The notes under the pieces: model-generated
The model's database searches: none
Told to the model about the DNA's origin: nothing
Seen by the model: the letters and a program-made list of their open reading frames with translations, nothing else
Assembly (NCBI GenBank): GCA_017407375.1
Contig: JAFQWT010000021.1
Span: 1-11,761 of the forward strand
Direction: 5' to 3'
Source: Clostridia bacterium
GTDB lineage: Bacteria > Bacillota > Clostridia > Oscillospirales > CAG-272
Length of the DNA stretch: 11,761 bases
Shown here: piece by piece, positions 7,153-11,761 of the stretch
Layout: each line of letters opens with the position of its first letter
Position numbering within the stretch: the first letter of the stretch is position 1
Translations under genes and position numbers: made by a program

Positions 7153-7650
7153 TCAGGCCAGGCGGGCGGCGACGGTATCCTGCATCTCCTCCATCGGCCG
7201 ACCGAGGACCACGGAAAGCTCGGTGCAAAGATGGCGGCGGGCGATGCCGTCACACTCGATCTCAAACTCGGGAAGGCGCCGACCAAGGAGCGAAAGCTCA
7301 TTGCGGCGACCGTCAATGGTCTTGATGACGGCCACGTAAGCATCGGGCGAGGCGGCCGAGATCGCGGCGCGGTAGGTGTCACGGCGTGCCTTTTCGGTTG
7401 GGACCGAGAGATGCGGGATCTCTGCCATGCGGTCAAAGAGCCCCTCCACCTCATCGGCGGACATCAGGGGGCGCATGGGGACACGGTCATTGTCCACGGG
7501 GGTGTAAATGACCGAGCTTTGGGGGCCGCTGACGGGCTTTAAGGTGTAAAACAGACGGGGGTCCTTTTTGTCAATGGGAGAGGCGCATACGTCGGTCACC
7601 CTGCAAACGCCGTTCGTACCGTACACGATGTGGTCACCCACCTTAAACAT
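7153..7650 (-). CDS. CarD/CdnL-family transcriptional regulator
   Basis: This 165-residue protein has the CarD_N/TRCF-type RNA-polymerase-interaction domain at its N-terminus: MFKVGDHIVYGTNGVCRVTD (1-20), then YTLKPVSG and SVIYTPVDND, and VPMRPLMS. Helical C-terminal residues about 70-165 form the usual DNA-contacting half. Family members bind the RNA polymerase beta subunit and stabilise the open complex, often at rRNA promoters, rather than acting as sequence-specific repressors. The start is supported by AAGGAG (7658-7663), seven bases upstream. The gene has its own promoter (7697-7725) and a shared terminator. The length and opening match the short Clostridia CarD-like proteins. The regulon cannot be told from sequence. 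Confidence 0.92.
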   Translation of the reverse strand: MFKVGDHIVYGTNGVCRVTDVCASPIDKKDPRLFYTLKPVSGPQSSVIYTPVDNDRVPMRPLMSADEVEGLFDRMAEIPHLSVPTEKARRDTYRAAISAASPDAYVAVIKTIDGRRNELSLLGRRLPEFEIECDGIARRHLCTELSVVLGRPMEEMQDTVAARLA

Positions 7651-7673
7651 ACCTTCTCTCCTTCCTCGCTGTT

Positions 7674-7755
7674 TTGCACAAATTCCTTTGCTTTACATTA
7701 TATATTATACCAAATTTTAAGTCAAAATGTAATTGGCACCTTGCACAAATCCCTT
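7674..7755. repeat. Direct repeat flanking the carD-like promoter
   Basis: TTGCACAAATTCCTT (7674-7688) recurs as TTGCACAAATCCCTT (7741-7755), 14 of 15 identical. The copies lie either side of the regulator's promoter, the second one at the left edge of the accessory ORF. This could be a local duplication or an old insertion scar. Confidence 0.5.
7697..7725 (-). promoter_or_regulatory. Promoter of the carD-like gene with overlapping inverted repeat
   Basis: On the minus strand there is TTGACT (7720-7725), a 17-base spacer and TATAAT (7697-7702). A second TATAAT (7704-7709) lies inside the spacer. The inverted repeat TTACATT (7694-7700) / AATGTAA (7726-7732) frames the promoter and may be an operator. 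Confidence 0.75.
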
Positions 7756-7795
7756 CCCTTTTCTTTTGGAGAAAAGAGCCAAAGAGGACGGAAAA

Positions 7796-10700
7796 ATGCC
7801 GAAAAATCTAATAAAAGCAGAGGCAGGGCGCGAGGCCGACATCGCCGAGGAGCTGTCCGTCCACCACGCCGAGGACGTGCTTGGCAACAAGAATACCCTT
7901 GAGAGAGTATTCAGGGAGGAGCCGACGATGGGGGACAAGATCCTGTCCTTCTTTAACCTTGCCAGGGATGCGTACACGGGCAAGCTCTCAAGGGCGGCAG
8001 GACGGCTGTATAACCACTTTGAGCAGAGCTTCCATGCATTTGCCGAGTATAACCGCGGCAACCTCACCGCCGAGACCGTAACGCGCACAGATCCCGAAAA
8101 TATGCACGTTAGCGAGGACGGCAGGAGGGATGCGTTATCGGCAGAGTATGCTGATTACGATAAGCCGATCACGATCAAGGATGTTGAGATCCTGCGCTCC
8201 ATCGGGCGCAAGAGCATCAATGAGTTTACCTCGGAGGATATAAAAAAAGCCCAAAAATGGGCGTACAAGTTCTATCAAGAACTGGGGGTGAAGTCGCCCT
8301 TCTTCCGTGCCTGGTTTGGTGATTGGAGGGCGGAGTCTATACAGTCAGCAGAACTTGTTTCGTTTGCTTATGGCGAGATAGGTAAGATCAATTACAAAAC
8401 ACGAACTGTCAAAAATCGTGATATGAGCAGGATAATCACAGTTGACGAAAATGTAGTGAATGACAGTCTGCATTATGCAAAGATAAACGGTGATGAAAAG
8501 CAAATCCGCAAGTTGCTTGGGAAAATAGACGAAATCTTAGAGAAGGGTGTTTTATTAGATACCCAGATTTCTGCCAAAACTTCGGGAAACAAAAAAGGTA
8601 GCACACAATTTATGCACTACCTTTACACACCAGTTTCCATAAACGGCGCCCCCTTTATTGCTAAGCTTTCTGTGGAAGAATACGATCTGATAAGCAAGAG
8701 CAGGGCGTATAATCTGCAGAGAATAGAAATGTCGGCATTGTCTCGTGCTCAATATTCTCAGATAATTACTGAGAATCGAGGAAAATACGCCTACAATGCC
8801 GACGCCTTGAGTGTAGCACAACTGTTCGCTTTTGTCAAGCAATACGACAAAGAATTTTCTCCCAAGCCCGTAAACGTGCACCTTTTAAACGAAGACGGTA
8901 CGCCGAAGGTGTTTTATCACGGCACGGATGCTAAGTTTCGCTCGTTCGACCCCAACGAGATCGCGGCGCGGGAGGGATCCTTCTTCTTTGCGGAAAATCG
9001 TGAAGATGCTGCGGCTTACGGAAAGAATATTTACGAGGTATATCTGACGGGGCAGAAGCTGGCCGATTATGACAATCAGCCGACGGAGTTTTATAAACTC
9101 AAAAGTAAAAAAGAGCAAGTGGCATGGCTCAAGAAGCGCGGGTACGACGGTTGGTACGCCGATATGGATAGTGACGGTTGGGGAGAAGTGTCGGTTTTCA
9201 GTCCCGAACAGATCAAATCCGCTACCGACAACATCGGCACCTTCGACGCCGCCAATCCCGACATTCACTTCGCCCTGCCCGTAGCCCTTGACGGCAACGC
9301 AAATTCGCAGTATAATATGCGTGAGGAATTGTATACTGCCGGCGATGATTTCGTTAGAGATGTGAACTTAGAGGACAAAGAATTTGCCAGATTATTAGCC
9401 AATGAGACATCGGATATGGTCCCCGGGGAAACCAGGGAGCTTATCATCCTCGGTGGAAGTAATAGCCGAAAAAGCAGACTCTATTATTTTCACGCTGACG
9501 GCTATATGCATGGCTATACCAGAAAGGTTTTGTGGGTCAGCGAGGCAGAAGCCAGAAGAAGAATCAAGGAGTTTAAGGAATATGAGTCTAACTACGACAG
9601 AGAAATTACTGATCTATGGTCTGAATCAGTTCGGTTTGAGCGAGTTGACGAGAGAAGGGATCTTTCTTATTCTGGAGACAGAAGAGCAACAGTTGATGAT
9701 GATCAAGTATCTCGCACGGCACGCGGGGGAGAAGTTGGAGGAGCAGGAGGTTCTCAATATGATGGGCAGGATCCTGGATACCACATCCCTCCCTCCGAAG
9801 AAATAGCGGAGATTGTAAAAAAGTTACGCGAAATTCACAACATTCCTGAAAGCACCCAGCGCTTTGCGATTCCCGCCTACACCGAAGAGGAGTATAACAA
9901 CTACGGCTGGGCGAGGGGCAACGATATACTGACGGAAGGCGAAAACGAGCATTATCGCAGCCAATTTGCTGCCGCGGATACCCAGGACTACAAATACCGC
10001 ATGACGCCCAGGGGCGAGCTTATGATCCCTGTGAGAGATGCCCGCGACCCATTCTTCGGTGACATTGAGCGTAAGATCGTTTTTGCCAAAGGGACGATCG
10101 ATGATCCCGTCATCACGAGGGTTTTGGTATTTGATCTTTACGATGCGGAAGAAATATCCGAGAAAAGGAGCGAAATTTATGCGCTTGAAAGGGCAGGACT
10201 ACGACAAAAGACTTGCGGAGTTTTCACAATCTACACTGCTGCTGATGTCGGAACTTATGCAGAGTACAAAGCAAAACGCAATGAAAATGTCGGATATCAC
10301 GACGAATTCGGAGCTGACCGAGGAGCAGGTGAGGGAAAGACTTCTTCGGATGCTTGGAAAGAAGCAAAGCTGAAAGAAGGATACTACGAAGAACGGGGGA
10401 AGCTGTACGCCCCGGATGGAACGCCCATCCGATGGTACGCCCTGCCCGACACCGAGTACAACTCGCCGACCGTGGCGGCGGTAGGGAAGACGAGGAGCAA
10501 GTACAAGCCGAGCTTCAAGGACAAGCTCATTACCGCCAAGGACCGTGTGATCAACGAAACCGTCAATGAGCAGCACTCGATCGAGAAGTATCTCCGTGTC
10601 GCAGGTGGTGTCGGCAATCTTGAGGCGGAGGCAGACGTGCAGCTGGCCAGGGCGGCGCGCAGTCAGGCGCAGACGATGATCGGCATCGTTCAGTACAACG

Positions 10701-11722
10701 TGTTCGAGCAAGCCCCGGAGCGAATGGGCGACGGTCTCCTTGAGATCTACCGGCCGACCACGCACTGGTCGAGCGCCAAGAAGGTCGCGCTTGACGATTA
10801 TCTCTTGCACTGGCGCAACGTGGACAGTATGACGCTGGAGAGCCGTTCCCGCGAATGGGCGGAGCAGGACGGCACGGCGATCCTTGAGAACAAGCCCATC
10901 TTTGCCAAGAACGAGGACATTGGCCGCGACCACGACGTGACCGCGGAGGAATCGAGGGAGATCATCCGAAGGATCGAGGAGCAGTATCCCGACATCCCCA
11001 AGATCGCCGAAAAGCTTTGGAGGTATGCCGATAACCTTCAAGCGATGCGCGTTTCCGCGGGGCTCATCACCCAAGAGAGCGCGAACTACATGAAAAAACT
11101 CTACCCCCACTACGTTCCCGCGTACAGGGTAAAAAACAGCCGAGGGGCATCGGCCATCAGAGGAAAGAACACCATTGACATCGGCAGCACCGTCAAGCGG
11201 GCCAAGGGCGGCTCGGCGGATCTCCTTTCCGTAAGAGAGTCGTTGGCGGAGCAGACGGCCGAGGTCATCAAGGCAGGTCAGCTTGCGGTGCTGGCCTCTA
11301 AGCTGTACGATGCCGCCGAAAGGTCGCAGGATGATACCTACGTGGAGATCGTAGAGAGGAAGAAGGCAGACCGTGAGTCTGCTACTGCGGAGGACTCCGA
11401 CGGCAAGAATGCGGAAACCGAGGAGATGCTCCGCCCGAAGTTAGGGCAGCTCACCTTCTATCGCAACGGCGAGAGAGTTACCATCAAGGTTTCCCAAGAG
11501 CTGCTTACGGGTATTGACGGCTTGCGCTCCTCCTCCGTGGATCTCAACAGCGCCATAGCGGTTGGCTTGCAAAAGGCGAACAAGCTTTATAAGAAGCTCG
11601 TCACTACCTATAGCCCGCTGTTTGGTTTGCGAAACGCCATCAGAGACCTCCAGGATGCGGGCGATGCAACAAAAACGATAGAAAAAAGAGGGCTTGCGCC
11701 CTCTTTTTCTATTATGCCCTAA
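7796..11722 (+). CDS. Truncated phage/mobile-element polyvalent protein with ADP-ribosyltransferase-like module
   Basis: One frame of 1308 codons. The start is supported by GAGGA (7784-7788), seven bases upstream; an upstream TTG (7733) lacks a site. Residues 10-60 resemble the helical segment that follows the metallopeptidase part of polyvalent proteins. Residues 205-315 look like an LPD3/BECR-type module (HYLYTPVSINGAPF). Residues 359-490 match ADP-ribosyltransferases of polyvalent proteins: YHGT (H375), FFFAENREDAAAYG (Y408), RGYDGWYA, VFSPEQIKSA (E471/Q472) and NPDIHFALP. Residues 545-600 and 685-800 are further modules (YNNYGWARGND), joined by Gly/Arg-rich linkers at about 600-668 and 800-860. 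Residues 895-1290 are helical and LPD38-like, with LYPHYVPAYR and YSPLFGLRNAIRDLQDA. After about residue 1290 the frame reads through a terminator. I see no promoter, capsid, helicase or portal gene nearby. It is probably a remnant, and an intact gene is less likely. Confidence 0.75.
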   Translation: MPKNLIKAEAGREADIAEELSVHHAEDVLGNKNTLERVFREEPTMGDKILSFFNLARDAYTGKLSRAAGRLYNHFEQSFHAFAEYNRGNLTAETVTRTDPENMHVSEDGRRDALSAEYADYDKPITIKDVEILRSIGRKSINEFTSEDIKKAQKWAYKFYQELGVKSPFFRAWFGDWRAESIQSAELVSFAYGEIGKINYKTRTVKNRDMSRIITVDENVVNDSLHYAKINGDEKQIRKLLGKIDEILEKGVLLDTQISAKTSGNKKGSTQFMHYLYTPVSINGAPFIAKLSVEEYDLISKSRAYNLQRIEMSALSRAQYSQIITENRGKYAYNADALSVAQLFAFVKQYDKEFSPKPVNVHLLNEDGTPKVFYHGTDAKFRSFDPNEIAAREGSFFFAENREDAAAYGKNIYEVYLTGQKLADYDNQPTEFYKLKSKKEQVAWLKKRGYDGWYADMDSDGWGEVSVFSPEQIKSATDNIGTFDAANPDIHFALPVALDGNANSQYNMREELYTAGDDFVRDVNLEDKEFARLLANETSDMVPGETRELIILGGSNSRKSRLYYFHADGYMHGYTRKVLWVSEAEARRRIKEFKEYESNYDREITDLWSESVRFERVDERRDLSYSGDRRATVDDDQVSRTARGGEVGGAGGSQYDGQDPGYHIPPSEEIAEIVKKLREIHNIPESTQRFAIPAYTEEEYNNYGWARGNDILTEGENEHYRSQFAAADTQDYKYRMTPRGELMIPVRDARDPFFGDIERKIVFAKGTIDDPVITRVLVFDLYDAEEISEKRSEIYALERAGLRQKTCGVFTIYTAADVGTYAEYKAKRNENVGYHDEFGADRGAGEGKTSSDAWKEAKLKEGYYEERGKLYAPDGTPIRWYALPDTEYNSPTVAAVGKTRSKYKPSFKDKLITAKDRVINETVNEQHSIEKYLRVAGGVGNLEAEADVQLARAARSQAQTMIGIVQYNVFEQAPERMGDGLLEIYRPTTHWSSAKKVALDDYLLHWRNVDSMTLESRSREWAEQDGTAILENKPIFAKNEDIGRDHDVTAEESREIIRRIEEQYPDIPKIAEKLWRYADNLQAMRVSAGLITQESANYMKKLYPHYVPAYRVKNSRGASAIRGKNTIDIGSTVKRAKGGSADLLSVRESLAEQTAEVIKAGQLAVLASKLYDAAERSQDDTYVEIVERKKADRESATAEDSDGKNAETEEMLRPKLGQLTFYRNGERVTIKVSQELLTGIDGLRSSSVDLNSAIAVGLQKANKLYKKLVTTYSPLFGLRNAIRDLQDAGDATKTIEKRGLAPSFSIMP
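9582..9806 (+). CDS. Small nested gene 1 (74 aa) in the +1 frame of the polyvalent ORF
   Basis: The protein is 74 residues: MSLTTTEKLLIYGLNQFGLS, then a helical FLILETEEQQLMMIKYL stretch and EEQEVLNMMGRIL. Its character is acidic, Leu/Met/Gln-rich and all-helical, with no signal peptide or membrane segment. I do not recognise a named family. AAGGAG (9566-9571) lies ten bases before the ATG. By hand count, about two thirds of its third codon positions are G or C, against roughly a third in the enclosing frame over the same bases. This stretch of the enclosing frame is a low-complexity linker, which suggests that the short frame is the constrained one. It may be an overprinted gene, or a once separate gene now swallowed by a longer open frame. 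It resembles nested gene 2 in general plan. Confidence 0.55.
   Translation: MSLTTTEKLLIYGLNQFGLSELTREGIFLILETEEQQLMMIKYLARHAGEKLEEQEVLNMMGRILDTTSLPPKK
10179..10373 (+). CDS. Small nested gene 2 (64 aa) in the +1 frame of the polyvalent ORF
   Basis: The protein is 64 residues: MRLKGQDYDKRLAEFSQ, then LLLMSELMQSTKQNAMKM, ending in LTEEQVRERLLRMLGKK. It is helical, Met/Gln/Leu-rich and has no membrane segment. AAAAGGAG (10163-10170) lies eight bases before the ATG, which is ideal spacing. G or C fills roughly 60% of its third codon positions, against about a third for the enclosing frame there. It sits over the C-terminal linker of the YGWARGND module. Its tail LTEEQV...L.RML parallels EEQEVLNMMGRIL of nested gene 1, so the two may be distant paralogues. 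No function is assigned. Confidence 0.55.
   Translation: MRLKGQDYDKRLAEFSQSTLLLMSELMQSTKQNAMKMSDITTNSELTEEQVRERLLRMLGKKQS
11683..11708. terminator. Bidirectional terminator inside the 3' end of the polyvalent ORF
   Basis: AAAAAGAGGGC (11683-11693), loop TTGC, GCCCTCTTTTT (11698-11708). On the minus strand it is followed by six T, so it best fits the convergent gene ending at 11728. The plus-strand frame 7796-11722 reads straight through it. Confidence 0.88.
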
Positions 11723-11727
11723 GGGGA

Positions 11728-11761
11728 TCAGAAATTAAGCTCGATGATGCCGTTCTTCTCA
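11728..11761 (-). CDS. C-terminal end of an unidentified minus-strand gene
   Basis: The last ten codons and the TGA stop of a gene entering from the right edge are seen; the end reads EKNGIIELNF. Its terminator is at 11683-11708. This is too little sequence to name. The frame is chosen because it ends just before a strong minus-strand terminator, which is indirect evidence. Confidence 0.5.
   Translation of the reverse strand, partial: EKNGIIELNF

Noticed and set aside
6119..7228. 369-codon minus-strand frame opposite the PduO-like gene
   Set aside because: Antisense shadow that runs through the bidirectional terminator; the plus-strand protein has clear family motifs.
7881..8081. +1 frame near the start of the polyvalent ORF, considered as a third nested gene
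   Set aside because: Arg/Ser/Pro-rich composition typical of a shadow frame, no Shine-Dalgarno, and unlike the two accepted nested proteins.
8555..8881. 108-codon minus-strand frame in the AT-rich part of the polyvalent ORF
   Set aside because: No ribosome binding site of note and no recognisable protein. The plus frame encodes the module continuing into the ART domain.
9402..9581. Upstream extension of nested gene 1 to the ATG at 9402
   Set aside because: This part reads as non-protein-like and overlaps a well-formed part of the long frame. The Shine-Dalgarno is at 9566-9571, supporting the ATG at 9582.
10199..11110. 303-codon minus-strand frame opposite the polyvalent ORF
   Set aside because: Shadow composition; the plus strand here has recognisable polyvalent-protein segments.

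Overview
The window looks like chromosome from a GC-rich Clostridia-type Firmicute, probably gut-associated. The reasons are strong AGGAG-type ribosome binding sites, near-consensus sigma-A promoters, a short PUA-less ProB, a CarD-family regulator, an oligoendopeptidase F and a PduO-like protein. I infer this lineage from gene style only and have made no database comparison.

Positions 1-272 are an AT-rich island. They hold the start of a minus-strand gene (possibly a class I methyltransferase) and an intergenic element in which a terminator hairpin and a promoter are interleaved. Positions 273-3106 (minus strand) are a compact proB-proA-proC operon. It has a TTGACA-17-TATAAT promoter, and proB and proA overlap by ATGA. 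The three enzymes convert glutamate to proline. Divergent from it, pepF (3282-5093, plus) has its own promoter. It is followed by a TIM-barrel-like protein of unknown function (5202-6029) and a PduO-like two-domain protein (6140-7117). The PduO-like gene's promoter is again built into the loop of the preceding terminator, with the same geometry as at 162-200. A CarD-family regulator (7153-7650, minus) converges on it and shares a bidirectional terminator.

Positions 7796-11722 are the accessory part. One 1308-codon frame encodes a fragment of a phage/conjugative-element 'polyvalent' protein: a helical fragment, an LPD3/BECR-like module, an ADP-ribosyltransferase-like module, two further modules joined by Gly/Arg-rich linkers, and a C-terminal helical LPD38-like region. 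The frame appears truncated at both ends, and its 3' end runs through the terminator of a minus-strand neighbour. Two short genes (74 and 64 codons, each with its own Shine-Dalgarno) lie inside it in the +1 frame over the linkers. They resemble each other weakly. These nested genes inside a polyvalent-protein remnant, and the repeated terminator-promoter unit, are the least ordinary things in the window.
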